Shown here: positions 27,098 through 35,820 of the stretch, piece after piece
Layout of the letters: each line of letters opens with the position of its first letter
Position numbering within the stretch: position 1 is the stretch's first letter
The notes under the pieces: generated by a model
Told to the model about the DNA's origin: nothing
Seen by the model: the letters and a program-made list of their open reading frames with translations, nothing else
Databases searched by the model: none
NCBI GenBank assembly: GCA_044353505.1
Contig: JBILBU010000010.1
Location: 1-63,169, forward strand
Direction: 5' to 3'
Source: Pollutibacter sp044353505
GTDB taxonomy: Bacteria; Bacteroidota; Bacteroidia; Chitinophagales; Chitinophagaceae
DNA: 63,169 nucleotides
Translations under genes and position numbers: made by a program

Positions 27098-27117
27098 CAC
27101 CCTACCCATGCAGGGTG
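27098..27117. promoter_or_regulatory. Inverted repeat upstream of the ThuA operon
   Basis: CACCCT and AGGGTG form perfect 6-bp arms around an 8-bp spacer, about 65 bp before the ThuA gene. It lies just outside the shared leader element, and the equivalent position upstream of the intact transporter does not keep these arms. Operator or hairpin; low confidence. Confidence 0.3.
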
Positions 27118-27118
27118 A

Positions 27119-27166
27119 ATAACTTATCTACCTGTAAGGCTTTTTTTACTTAATTTACCAATATTA
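27119..27166. repeat. Copy 2 of a shared leader element
   Basis: This copy (ATAACTT, CTGTAAGGC, a run of T, ACTTAATTTACC) matches 24735-24780. It ends 16 bp before the ThuA start and lies about 120 bp from the remnant transporter start codon, the same spacing as in copy 1. Its stretch TTAATTTACC is close to, but not an exact match of, TAnnTTTG and may carry the ThuA operon promoter. Confidence 0.5.
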
Positions 27167-27182
27167 ATCAGACGAAAATTCC

Positions 27183-28010
27183 ATGTTAAAACATACTTGC
27201 CTATTTCTCTTACTGATAACATGGGGTGCCCCAGATCTCTTTTCGCAAAAAAAACACTTAAAGAACATCCAGGTTTTGGTTTACACAAAGAATGGAAAGG
27301 GATATGTGCATGACAATATCCCATTTGCGGTTGAAGCGATAAAGAAAATTGGAAAAGAAGAAAGTTTTCAAGTAACAGTAAGTGAAGACCCAGCAATATT
27401 TAACGAACAGGAATTAAAAAAATTTGACTTGCTGCTTTTCCCTAGCACGAATAACGATGTCTTTGATACTGATGAACAAAGATTGGCGTTCAGAAGATAC
27501 ATTGAGGCCGGAGGAGGTTTTGTTGGGCTCCACTCCATAACGGGTACCGAAAGAAACTGGGAGTGGTTCAAGATGTTTATTGGTTGCACTTTTTCCTGGC
27601 ATGCCCCATTTCAAAAATTTAGTGTAAGAAAAACTTCGCCTAATCACCCTTCCATGAAAAACATGCCCTTGATCTGGGAACGCGAGGACGAGTGTTACTT
27701 TGGAAAACAACTTTATCCTGTAACACAAGTAATCATGGCACATCAACTCAGTTCGTTAGACCCTTCCAACAAAGCCGATATTGCAAAACATGCCGGAAGT
27801 TATTCTTCTTATTATCCTGCTGTTTGGTATAACAACTTTCAAGGCGGACATGCCTGGATCACAACACTAGGGCACGATAAATCCTCCTTCAATGATGCAG
27901 TGTATAAAAACCATGTGATACAAGGAATCAACTTTATTGCTTCATTGACAAGAAAACCTAACTATACAAAAGCGAGTGCAACACATAAAGACGATAACAT
28001 TATAAAATAA
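27183..28010 (+). CDS. Secreted ThuA-domain protein
   Basis: A 275-residue ThuA (trehalose-utilization-like) protein with a signal peptide ending near LFSQK. The domain has a class I amidotransferase-like fold: VLVYTKNGKGYVHDNIPFAVEAIKK at the start, FDLLLFPSTNNDVF (about 80), GGGFVGLHSITGTERNWEWF (about 110), FSWHAPFQKFSVR and GRAWITTLGHD-like GGHAWITTLGHDKSSF near the end. These proteins usually lie beside Gfo/Idh/MocA and DUF1080 genes and take part in sugar oxidation pathways; the reaction is not established. It heads a seven-gene plus-strand unit with 4 bp to the next gene. Confidence 0.85.
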   Translation: MLKHTCLFLLLITWGAPDLFSQKKHLKNIQVLVYTKNGKGYVHDNIPFAVEAIKKIGKEESFQVTVSEDPAIFNEQELKKFDLLLFPSTNNDVFDTDEQRLAFRRYIEAGGGFVGLHSITGTERNWEWFKMFIGCTFSWHAPFQKFSVRKTSPNHPSMKNMPLIWEREDECYFGKQLYPVTQVIMAHQLSSLDPSNKADIAKHAGSYSSYYPAVWYNNFQGGHAWITTLGHDKSSFNDAVYKNHVIQGINFIASLTRKPNYTKASATHKDDNIIK

Positions 28011-28014
28011 ATTC

Positions 28015-29406
28015 ATGAGCAATAATAATATCAGCAGGAGAGGTTTTGTGCGTTCATCAGTAAAAACAACAATGGTAGGAACCATACTTACAGCAGGCTT
28101 TCCAACGATTGTTCCTGCATCAGTTTTCGGAAAGGGGGCACCAAGCAATAAAATCAATATTGGCGCAATCGGCGTAGGAAGGATATCCCGCGACCATGAT
28201 ATGGCGGAAACACTCAAATACGATCAAGCCAATATTATTGGCGTGTGCGATGTTGACAGAAAGCGACTAGATGATGGCAAGAAATATGTCAATGCCTACT
28301 ATGCCAAAAAATATGGAAAACCTTATGATGGGGTTCAAACATATGAAGATGCACGTGAGCTTTTCAACAACAAAGACATTGATGCAGTATTGATCAGCAC
28401 ACCCGATCACTCACATGCCTATCTTGGCATTTTAGCAGCTGAAGCAGGTAAGGATATCTACCTTCAAAAACCTGCTTCATTGACCATTGCAGAGGGCAGA
28501 GCACTCAGCAACACGGTTCACAAAACAGGAAGAATATTGCAGATTGGGAGCCAGCAGCGATCTTCCCCACAATTTCGATATGCAGCAGAGTTGGTTAGAA
28601 ATGGAAGGATTGGAGAACTGAAAGAAGTGCATATCGGACTACCAAGTGATCCTGGCGGTGAAATAGAAACTGAGATGCCCATTCCTTCAACACTCAATTA
28701 CGACGCGTGGCTAGGATCAACACCCTATGTGTATTACACAGAAAAACGAGTCCACCCACAAACAAATTACGAAAGACCAGGCTGGTTGAGATGCGAACAA
28801 TTTGGGGCCGGCATGATCACCGGATGGGGCTCCCATCATGTAGATTGTGCACATTGGGCAATGGATACTGAATATACAGGGCCGGTTGAAGTATGGGGGA
28901 AAGCATCATTTCCTAGATCCGGCCTATGGGACGTTCATGGCCCATTTACAACACATGCCATGTATGACAATGGTGTAAAAATGACAATCAGCACTGAACT
29001 GCCTAACGGAATTAAATTTATCGGCAGCGAAGGTTGGATTTTCGTAACACGCGGTTCATATAAAGCAAGTCCGAATGAACCGGAAGTCCCCAACCAAAAA
29101 GCACTCTCATCAAGTAATCAAAAAATTATTGAATCAGTGATCGGTCCAAACGAGATCAATCTTTATAGAAGTGACGAACACCACGGAAATTGGCTTGATT
29201 GTATAGTTTCTAGGCAGCAACCCATTGCTCCAATTGAAGTTGGTCATCGTTCATGTTCAACCTGTCTAATCCACCATGTTGCAATGAAAATACCAAGGAA
29301 ACTTAAATGGGACCCTCTCAATGAAAGGTTTATCGATGACGACGAAGCGAATGATATGTTGAACCGACCACACCGATTTCCCTATTTGATAAAAGGCCTA
29401 GCCTGA
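28015..29406 (+). CDS. Tat-exported Gfo/Idh/MocA-family oxidoreductase
   Basis: A 463-residue NAD(P)-dependent sugar oxidoreductase-like protein. SRRGFVRSS followed by a hydrophobic region is a twin-arginine signal, so it is probably exported with its cofactor. The Rossmann start KINIGAIGVGRISRDHD is at about 45-60. The motif usually written EKP reads QKP (IYLQKPASLT, about 150), keeping the Lys. GWGSHHVDCAHWAMD (about 270) carries the conserved His of the C-terminal domain. Family members oxidise or reduce sugars, often at C3. The following gene encodes a second, related protein. Confidence 0.85.
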   Translation: MSNNNISRRGFVRSSVKTTMVGTILTAGFPTIVPASVFGKGAPSNKINIGAIGVGRISRDHDMAETLKYDQANIIGVCDVDRKRLDDGKKYVNAYYAKKYGKPYDGVQTYEDARELFNNKDIDAVLISTPDHSHAYLGILAAEAGKDIYLQKPASLTIAEGRALSNTVHKTGRILQIGSQQRSSPQFRYAAELVRNGRIGELKEVHIGLPSDPGGEIETEMPIPSTLNYDAWLGSTPYVYYTEKRVHPQTNYERPGWLRCEQFGAGMITGWGSHHVDCAHWAMDTEYTGPVEVWGKASFPRSGLWDVHGPFTTHAMYDNGVKMTISTELPNGIKFIGSEGWIFVTRGSYKASPNEPEVPNQKALSSSNQKIIESVIGPNEINLYRSDEHHGNWLDCIVSRQQPIAPIEVGHRSCSTCLIHHVAMKIPRKLKWDPLNERFIDDDEANDMLNRPHRFPYLIKGLA

Positions 29407-29418
29407 TTTTGGTTATTG

Positions 29419-30783
29419 ATGGAAAAAATGATGAATAAAAAAATTCTACCTTTATGGTTGGCCTGGATACCACTGTTCATTCAGGCACAGGCACCTGCCA
29501 GACTAATTACCGTTGAACCAGGTCATTTTCATGCAGCACTCGTCCAAAAGATCATGTACCCGAATGTTGACAGTACAGCTTACATATATGCTCCTGAAGG
29601 AAAAGATCTGAATCTACATCTACAGAGAATTGAAGGATACAACAAACGTTCGTTGTCTCCCACTTCATGGAATACGGTGACTTACACCGGCAAAGATTTT
29701 TTTGAAAGAATGATTGCTGAAAAAAAAGGCAATGTGGTTATGCTGTCCGGAAACAATAAGTTGAAAACCGATTATATACTTAAAGCAGTTCGCAATGGAT
29801 TCCATGTATATGCAGATAAACCCATGGCCATTGATATACAAGGATTCAAGAAGTTGAAGCAAGCATTTGCTATTGCTAAAAAAAATAAATTATTGCTTTA
29901 TGATATCATGACAGAACGTTATGAGATCACCACCATACTGCAACGGGCCTTTTCAATGGAGAGGTCAATTTTTGGAGAATTGGAGCGAGGAAGCGTTGAA
30001 GAGCCAAGTATTACGAAAGAAAGCGTACATCATTTTTACAAATATGTGTCAGGAAATATACTAACACGCCCCGCCTGGTTCTTCGATGTGAATCAAGAGG
30101 GAGAAGGGATCGTCGACGTAACCACACACCTGGTTGACTTGATCCAATGGGAATGCTTTCCGGAACAAATCATCAACTATAAGAAAGATGTTAAAATTTT
30201 AACAGCCAGAAGTTGGAACACCATGATCTCACAAGAGCAGTTTATGACGGTGACCAAAGAAAATGAAGTTCCTCGTTTCTTAATGCCAATAGTTGACCCT
30301 TCAGGAAATCTGCAAGTAAGGTCAAATGGAGAATTCACTTTTTTAATCAACGGTATTCATGCAAAGGTGGCCGTCAGATGGGACTATGCAGCACAGGAAG
30401 GTTCTGGCGACACCCATTACTCTCTCATGCGTGGTACAAAAGCAGATCTCGTCATCAAACAAGGTGAAGAAGAAAAATATAAACCAACCTTATTTATAGA
30501 GCCTAGGTCAGTACAAGAATTCGACGAAAAAGAATTAAATTCATTGCTGGAGAAAATTAAAAAGAATTATCCGGGCATACAGCTGAAAAAAAGGCTTCGA
30601 GGTTGGGAGGTGATTGTACCAGAGGCCTACAAAGAGGGTCACGAGGCACATTTTTCAAGGGTCACGGAAAAATTCCTTGACTATCTGACTGAAAATAACA
30701 TGCCGCAATGGGAGATCACCAATATGATCGCAAAATATTACATCACCACACAAGCAAAAAAACTGGCTGAAAAGCAGCAATAA
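29419..30783 (+). CDS. Secreted oxidoreductase, Gfo/Idh/MocA-like with putative oxidoreductase C-terminal domain
   Basis: A 454-residue protein with a signal peptide (KKILPLWLAWIPLFIQAQ). Starts at 29419, 29428 and 29431 are all in frame; 29419 is listed. It has a Rossmann-like N-terminus (RLITVEPGHFHAALVQK) and an ADKP motif (about 140) at the EKP position, then IVDVTTHLVDLIQWECFPEQ (about 235) and a C-terminal domain of the putative oxidoreductase type. No twin-arginine signal is seen, unlike the gene before it. It lies 12 bp after that gene and 21 bp before uxuA, which links it to uronate or uronide use. Reaction unknown. Confidence 0.75.
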   Translation: MEKMMNKKILPLWLAWIPLFIQAQAPARLITVEPGHFHAALVQKIMYPNVDSTAYIYAPEGKDLNLHLQRIEGYNKRSLSPTSWNTVTYTGKDFFERMIAEKKGNVVMLSGNNKLKTDYILKAVRNGFHVYADKPMAIDIQGFKKLKQAFAIAKKNKLLLYDIMTERYEITTILQRAFSMERSIFGELERGSVEEPSITKESVHHFYKYVSGNILTRPAWFFDVNQEGEGIVDVTTHLVDLIQWECFPEQIINYKKDVKILTARSWNTMISQEQFMTVTKENEVPRFLMPIVDPSGNLQVRSNGEFTFLINGIHAKVAVRWDYAAQEGSGDTHYSLMRGTKADLVIKQGEEEKYKPTLFIEPRSVQEFDEKELNSLLEKIKKNYPGIQLKKRLRGWEVIVPEAYKEGHEAHFSRVTEKFLDYLTENNMPQWEITNMIAKYYITTQAKKLAEKQQ

Positions 30784-30804
30784 ATAACTACAAAAAAACC
30801 TCAA

Positions 30805-31995
30805 ATGAAGGAGCTAAGACAAACATGGAGATGGTTTGGCCCGAACGACCCGGTATCGCTGGAATATGTAAAACAAACAGGTGCTGTTGGAATAGTAACG
30901 GCCTTGCATCAAATCCCACACGGAGAGGTATGGCCTTATGAAGAAATTATCGAGCGGAAAAAGCTGATTGAATCCTATGGCCTTACTTGGGATGTTGTAG
31001 AGAGTGTAACCATTCACGAAGAAATCAAGACCAAGTCAGGCGAATATGAAAAATGGATTGATCAGTATAAAGAGAGCTTGACTAACCTAGCCAAAGCCGG
31101 GCTGCGGGTGATTACGTATAATTTCATGCCGGTGAATGATTGGACGAGAACCAACCTCGACTACGTGATGCCTGATGGTTCAAAAGCACTTTATTTCAAC
31201 TGGGTTGACCTTGCAGTATTTGACTTATATATCCTGCAGCGAAAAAATGCAGAAAAAGACTACGCTCCTGCTATACTGATTGAAGCTAAAAAAAGACATG
31301 TTACATATTCCCAAAAAGAATTAGATGATCTTGCCGGCGTTGTCATGTTTGGCATCCCTGGAGAAGAAAAAATCACGGTGGAGGCAATGAGAAAAAAACT
31401 GGCGCGGTATGATCACATTACCTCAGCAGACCTGAGAAATAACCTGGTATACTTCTTACAACAAATTACTCCGCTTTGTGATGAGCTTGGATTGGAGCTT
31501 GCCATTCACCCGGATGATCCTCCTTGTGATATTTTGGGACTTCCTCGAATCGTAAAAAATCAGGAAGACCTGGAATACATTCTCAATGCAGTTCCAAACA
31601 AGAGCAATGGCATCTGCTTCTGCACAGGGTCATTAGGGGCAAATCCAGACAATGATCTACCCGCAATGGCAAAAACACTTGGCAATAGAATTCACTTTGT
31701 TCACCTTAGGAATGTAAAAAAAGATAAGCAAGGGAACTTCTATGAAGATGATCATTTAGGAGGCGATAACGACATGTATGCTGTACTCAAAGAATTGCTC
31801 ATCATTCAACAAAAGGCTGCGTATCAGATTTCATTTAGACCCGATCATGGGCACCAAATGATGGATGACCTGAAAAAAATAACCAATCCAGGCTACTCCT
31901 GTATAGGTAGAATGCGTGGTCTTGCTGAATTGAGAGGATTGCAGATGGGGATACTGAGGGAAATACAAGGTTTAGAGAGGTTTAGAGAAGTTTAG
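30805..31995 (+). CDS. uxuA: Mannonate dehydratase
   Basis: A 396-residue UxuA, which dehydrates D-mannonate to 2-keto-3-deoxygluconate in the cytoplasm. Characteristic blocks are TWRWFGPNDPVSLEYVKQTGA (N-terminus), YNFMPVNDWTRTNLDY (about 108), AIHPDDPPCDILGLPRIV (about 233), NGICFCTGSLGANPDND (about 270), FVHLRNVKK and SFRPDHGHQMMDD (about 345). Length matches E. coli UxuA. The last codons (after REIQGL) and the stop lie within a short 10-bp tandem repeat, so the extreme C-terminus may be repeat-derived. A fragment of a second copy lies at 26851-26966. Confidence 0.95.
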   Translation: MKELRQTWRWFGPNDPVSLEYVKQTGAVGIVTALHQIPHGEVWPYEEIIERKKLIESYGLTWDVVESVTIHEEIKTKSGEYEKWIDQYKESLTNLAKAGLRVITYNFMPVNDWTRTNLDYVMPDGSKALYFNWVDLAVFDLYILQRKNAEKDYAPAILIEAKKRHVTYSQKELDDLAGVVMFGIPGEEKITVEAMRKKLARYDHITSADLRNNLVYFLQQITPLCDELGLELAIHPDDPPCDILGLPRIVKNQEDLEYILNAVPNKSNGICFCTGSLGANPDNDLPAMAKTLGNRIHFVHLRNVKKDKQGNFYEDDHLGGDNDMYAVLKELLIIQQKAAYQISFRPDHGHQMMDDLKKITNPGYSCIGRMRGLAELRGLQMGILREIQGLERFREV

Positions 31996-31999
31996 AGAG
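31970..31999 (+). repeat. Three 10-bp tandem units at the uxuA stop codon
   Basis: GTTTAGAGAG, GTTTAGAGAA and GTTTAGAGAG occur in a row and a degenerate GTTGATTTG follows. The uxuA stop codon (31993-31995) is inside the third unit. The purine-rich pattern GTT(G/T)A(A/G)G(A/G)(A/G) is shared with arrays at 57250 and 62781. Confidence 0.6.
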
Positions 32000-32045
32000 G
32001 TTGATTTGTTTATGCGTTTAGTTGTTTAGAGCGTAACAACTAAAA

Positions 32046-32065
32046 ATTGTATTTCGAATTACAAT
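32046..32065. promoter_or_regulatory. 20-bp near-perfect palindrome upstream of uxuB
   Basis: ATTGTATTTCGAATTACAAT pairs at nine of ten positions around a central CG. It lies 48 bp before the uxuB ATG, in the only long gap (118 bp) of this operon. Length and CG centre resemble LacI-family operators, so an internal, regulated promoter for uxuB and later genes is likely. The regulator is not in the window. Confidence 0.5.
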
Positions 32066-32113
32066 ATTTATAAAGTTGAGGTCTTAGTCACAACAATGAT
32101 TTCATAATACAAC

Positions 32114-32935
32114 ATGAACTACAACAAAATATTTTCATTACAGGACAAAGTGATTATTGTTACCGGTGGAACTGGAACATTAGGGGGAGCTTTTATTGAA
32201 GGGATTGTTTCTTTCGGAGGAACAGCAGTGATCGTTGGTCGTAATGAATCTGAAGGTAATAAAAGAGCTGCAGAAATTATCTCGAATGGTGGTAAAGCGC
32301 TTTTTATCAAAGCAAATGTCCTTGATGAAGAAGATATCAAAAAAGTCAGGGATATAACCTTAAAAACCTATGGGCGGATCGATGGCCTGGTGAATGGTGC
32401 AGGAGGTAATATGCCCGGAGGCGTGATTCAGCCGGATGAAGATGTGTTCGAAATGAATATCGAAGGACTAAAACAAGTTTTAGACCTCAACCTTTTTGGA
32501 ACCATTATCCCAACAAAAATTATGGGTGCAGTGATGGCAAAACAACGAGGAGGGAGCATAGTAAATATTTCATCCGTCAGCTCAAAACAAGTGATCACAA
32601 AAGTACTAGGCTATAGCATTGGAAAATCTGGAGTAGATTGTTTTACCAAATGGATGGCCGTTGAAACATCAAAGCGTCATGGTGATAAGATCAGAATCAA
32701 TACGATCATGCCAGGCTTTTTCCTAACAGAACAAAATAGAAGCTTGTTAACCCATCCTGATGGAAGCTATACAGACAGAGGAAACCTTGTCATCAAGAAA
32801 ACTCCAACAGGAAGAATGGGAACCCCTAATGAATTAATAGGCGCATTGGTATATCTTTTGAGTGATGCCTCCAAGTTTGTAAACGGATCTGAAATTCAGG
32901 TTGATGGAGGATTTGTGGCATTCGGAGGTGTGTGA
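32114..32935 (+). CDS. uxuB: SDR-type fructuronate reductase (D-mannonate oxidoreductase)
   Basis: A 273-residue short-chain dehydrogenase of the type that replaces the long-chain UxuB of E. coli in Bacillus and Bacteroidota. It interconverts fructuronate and mannonate with NAD(H). Motifs: TGGTGTLG (about 17-24), NGAGGNMPGG (about 94), SSVSSKQ with the catalytic Ser (about 155), GYSIGKSGVD with YxxxK (about 170) and a VDGGFVAFGG ending. It follows uxuA by 118 bp with an operator-like palindrome between. UxaC, UxuB and UxuA together convert glucuronate to 2-keto-3-deoxygluconate. Confidence 0.85.
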   Translation: MNYNKIFSLQDKVIIVTGGTGTLGGAFIEGIVSFGGTAVIVGRNESEGNKRAAEIISNGGKALFIKANVLDEEDIKKVRDITLKTYGRIDGLVNGAGGNMPGGVIQPDEDVFEMNIEGLKQVLDLNLFGTIIPTKIMGAVMAKQRGGSIVNISSVSSKQVITKVLGYSIGKSGVDCFTKWMAVETSKRHGDKIRINTIMPGFFLTEQNRSLLTHPDGSYTDRGNLVIKKTPTGRMGTPNELIGALVYLLSDASKFVNGSEIQVDGGFVAFGGV

Positions 32936-32999
32936 CAGGAAAACAATTGAACTATTTTCACAAAAAACATCGGATAAAAACATACTCAATAAATTTCTT

Positions 33000-34397
33000 A
33001 TGATGAAAATGACTACAGTTGCATTAGCCTTATTGCTATTTTCATTCTACTGTGGGGCACAGCAAAAAAACAGCGACTGGGAGACGCTTTTTAATGGCAA
33101 GGACCTTACTGGGTTCAAACAATTAGAGGGTAAGGCAAAATATGAAGTAAAAAATGGAGAGATCATAGGCACAACTGTCTTTGGGGAGAAGAATTCATTT
33201 CTTGGTACAGAAAAGCTATATGGAGATTTTATCTTGGAGCTGGACCTAAAGCTTTCAGGAGACATGAATTCTGGCATACAATTCAGAAGTGAAGTTAGTC
33301 ATGAGAAAAATAATCCTGATAACCCCACAGAGGGTGAAGTAGTATATGGATACCAAATGGAGATAGACCCTTCAAGTAGAGCCTGGAGCGGTGGCATCTA
33401 TGATGAATCAAGAAGAGGATGGCTGTATTCACTAGAATACAATACAGCTGCGAAAAAAGCATTTAAGCCAACTGAATGGAACCACTACAGAATAGAATGT
33501 ATTGGCAATACCATGAGAACATGGGTAAATGGGATTCCATGCGCCTATCTGATAGACGACAAAACAGCAAAAGGTTTTATTGCCCTACAGGTACATTCAA
33601 TAGATAAAAAAGAAGATGCAGGAAAAGAAATTCACTGGAAAAACATTCGCATCAAAACAAAAAACCTTAAGGCTAGTCCATCAAATAATATTTTGGTAAT
33701 TAACCTGCTAAAAAACAACATCTCAGAAGAGGAAAAAATCCAAGGGTATTCATTGCTTTGGGATGGGAAAACTACAACTGGATGGAGAGGTGCCCATAAG
33801 GATTATTTCCCTGATAAGATCTGGAGTATCGATGATGGAGAACTCATCGTAGGTGCAGGCTCTGGCGCTGAATCGTCTAATGGAGGTGATATTGTAACGC
33901 AAAAAGAATTTGCAGCCTTTGACCTTCAATTTGAATTCAAGATGTCGGATACGGCGAACTCGGGTGTGAAATATTATGTAACGGAAAACGAAAAAAATAG
34001 TGGTTCTGCTATAGGATTAGAGTATCAAATTTTAGACGATGATAAACATCCAGATGCAATAGCAGGATCCATTGGGAACAGAACATTATCATCATTGTAT
34101 GATCTCATCCCAGCTGCACCCGGACTCAATCCACTAGCACCGAGAAGGGATAAATTACCCATCGGCCAATGGAACAGGGGAAGGATAGTCGCCCACCCTG
34201 ATGGGAAAGTAGAACACTGGTTAAATGGTTGGAAGATGGTAGAATACCAAAGAGGCACGCCAATATACAATGCCTTGGTGGCAAGGAGCAAATACAAGCA
34301 ATGGGAAAATTTTGGCATGGCCCCTAAAGGCAGAATACTTCTTCAGGAACATGGAACAAAGGTTTCATTTAGAAGCATTAAAATAAAAGAACTTTAA
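33000..34397 (+). CDS. Secreted protein with two DUF1080 (3-keto-disaccharide hydrolase-like) domains
   Basis: A 465-residue exported protein. The ATG at 33000 (or 33003, 33009) gives a good signal peptide ending FYCGAQ; the longer frame into uxuB is rejected. Two DUF1080/LamG-like modules follow, each starting with a similar phrase (ETLFNGKDLTGFKQL at about 25 and SLLWDGKTTTGWRGA at about 255) and containing DFILELDLKLSGDMNSGIQFRS or FDLQFEFKMSDTANSGVKYYV. Members cleave 3-keto-glycosides. Placement beside Gfo/Idh/MocA dehydrogenases that could create the 3-keto group supports that role here. Confidence 0.85.
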   Translation: MMKMTTVALALLLFSFYCGAQQKNSDWETLFNGKDLTGFKQLEGKAKYEVKNGEIIGTTVFGEKNSFLGTEKLYGDFILELDLKLSGDMNSGIQFRSEVSHEKNNPDNPTEGEVVYGYQMEIDPSSRAWSGGIYDESRRGWLYSLEYNTAAKKAFKPTEWNHYRIECIGNTMRTWVNGIPCAYLIDDKTAKGFIALQVHSIDKKEDAGKEIHWKNIRIKTKNLKASPSNNILVINLLKNNISEEEKIQGYSLLWDGKTTTGWRGAHKDYFPDKIWSIDDGELIVGAGSGAESSNGGDIVTQKEFAAFDLQFEFKMSDTANSGVKYYVTENEKNSGSAIGLEYQILDDDKHPDAIAGSIGNRTLSSLYDLIPAAPGLNPLAPRRDKLPIGQWNRGRIVAHPDGKVEHWLNGWKMVEYQRGTPIYNALVARSKYKQWENFGMAPKGRILLQEHGTKVSFRSIKIKEL

Positions 34398-34431
34398 TTC
34401 TCTCAATTACACTGAACTAAAATAAAATCAC

Positions 34432-35787
34432 ATGACTCACCGCAGAACCTTCATCAAAAAAACCGCCCAGGCTACAGCTGCCACGGCAATAGCATCCATG
34501 GGATTCTCAGCAAAATCTTATGCTAATATCCTTGGGGCCAATGACAGGGTTCGTGTCGGCGTTGTTGGATTTTCAGATAGGAACCGGGGCTCTCATATTC
34601 CTGCATTCATGCAATACAACAAAGAACTCAACTTTGATATTGTTGCAGTTTCTGATATCTGGGAAGTTCGTCGAGATGAAGGAGTAGCTTATTTAAAGGA
34701 AAAATTCCAACATGATATCATCGGATGCAGAAACAATGAAGAACTCTATGCGCTAAAAGATATCGATGCCGTATTTATATCTACAGCAGATTTTCAACAC
34801 GCATTGCATACCATTGAAGCATTGAAAGCGAACAAAGACATCTATGTTGAAAAGCCATTTGCAGAAACAATGGAAGACAACAGGGCTGCATTGAAAGCCG
34901 CTAGGGAGTCGGATAGAATAATTACGATTGGGTCTCAACGGAGATCTGGGGCAAACTATGAGGCTGCTGCAAAATATATACAATCAGGAGAATTCGGAGA
35001 TATCACAATGGTTGAACTGTCATGGAATGTAAATCAGCCCGGAAGATGGAGAAGACCAAGCCTGGTAGCCAAGTGCAGAGAAGAGGATCTTGACTGGAAT
35101 CGTTACATAATGAATAGGCCTTATGAAAAATTTGATCCGAGAAAATATCTAGAGTACCGTCTTTTCTGGCCATATTCATCGGGCATGCCAGGTCAGTGGA
35201 TGAGTCACCAGATTGATACTGTTCATTGGTTCACTGGACTTAGTCACCCTAGAAGTGTAGTAGCCAATGGAGGAGTTTATAAATGGAAGGATGGAAGAAA
35301 AAATTGGGATACAACAACAGCTGTATTTGAATATGGCCCAAGCAACGACCCCTCCAAAGGATTCCAGGTAGTGTTCACCTCCCGGATGCACAATGGAGAC
35401 GAAACCCCAAGTGAAATTTACTATAGCAATGGAGGTGAGTTGAATTTAATAACGAACAAAGTTTCTCCAAGAGGTGGACTAACAGATCAACATGCAAAAC
35501 CGATGAACATGAAATCCTTTTTACTACCTGAGGTTTCACTTATTGACAAGATAGCTAAGGTTGAGGCGGGAGCGAATACGGGAGACGACCCACTTACTTC
35601 TGCGCATATAAGAAACTGGATGGAATGCATACGGTCAAGAAAACAAACAAACGCACCCGTAGAAGCGGGATATACGCATTCCATTGCAACCATCATGACG
35701 AATGCCGCTGCGAGAACTGGTGAAAAAGTAACCTTTGATGAAAAGACACAAGAAGTGATGGCTGGCGGGAAAGTATTCAAGTACTAG
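34432..35787 (+). CDS. Tat-exported Gfo/Idh/MocA-family oxidoreductase
   Basis: A 451-residue NAD(P)-dependent oxidoreductase with a twin-arginine signal (THRRTFIKK followed by an Ala-rich segment to SYA). The Rossmann start is VRVGVVGFSDRNRGSH (about 39-54), EKP is present in YVEKPFAET (about 140), and SHQIDTVHWFTG (about 258) holds the conserved His. It is the last gene of the plus-strand unit, 34 bp after the DUF1080 gene. It probably oxidises a glycoside or sugar in the periplasm, a partner for the DUF1080 protein. It converges with the esterase gene. Confidence 0.87.
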   Translation: MTHRRTFIKKTAQATAATAIASMGFSAKSYANILGANDRVRVGVVGFSDRNRGSHIPAFMQYNKELNFDIVAVSDIWEVRRDEGVAYLKEKFQHDIIGCRNNEELYALKDIDAVFISTADFQHALHTIEALKANKDIYVEKPFAETMEDNRAALKAARESDRIITIGSQRRSGANYEAAAKYIQSGEFGDITMVELSWNVNQPGRWRRPSLVAKCREEDLDWNRYIMNRPYEKFDPRKYLEYRLFWPYSSGMPGQWMSHQIDTVHWFTGLSHPRSVVANGGVYKWKDGRKNWDTTTAVFEYGPSNDPSKGFQVVFTSRMHNGDETPSEIYYSNGGELNLITNKVSPRGGLTDQHAKPMNMKSFLLPEVSLIDKIAKVEAGANTGDDPLTSAHIRNWMECIRSRKQTNAPVEAGYTHSIATIMTNAAARTGEKVTFDEKTQEVMAGGKVFKY

Positions 35788-35820
35788 TACTCGAATAGGG
35801 ATCCGAAAGACAACATTGCC

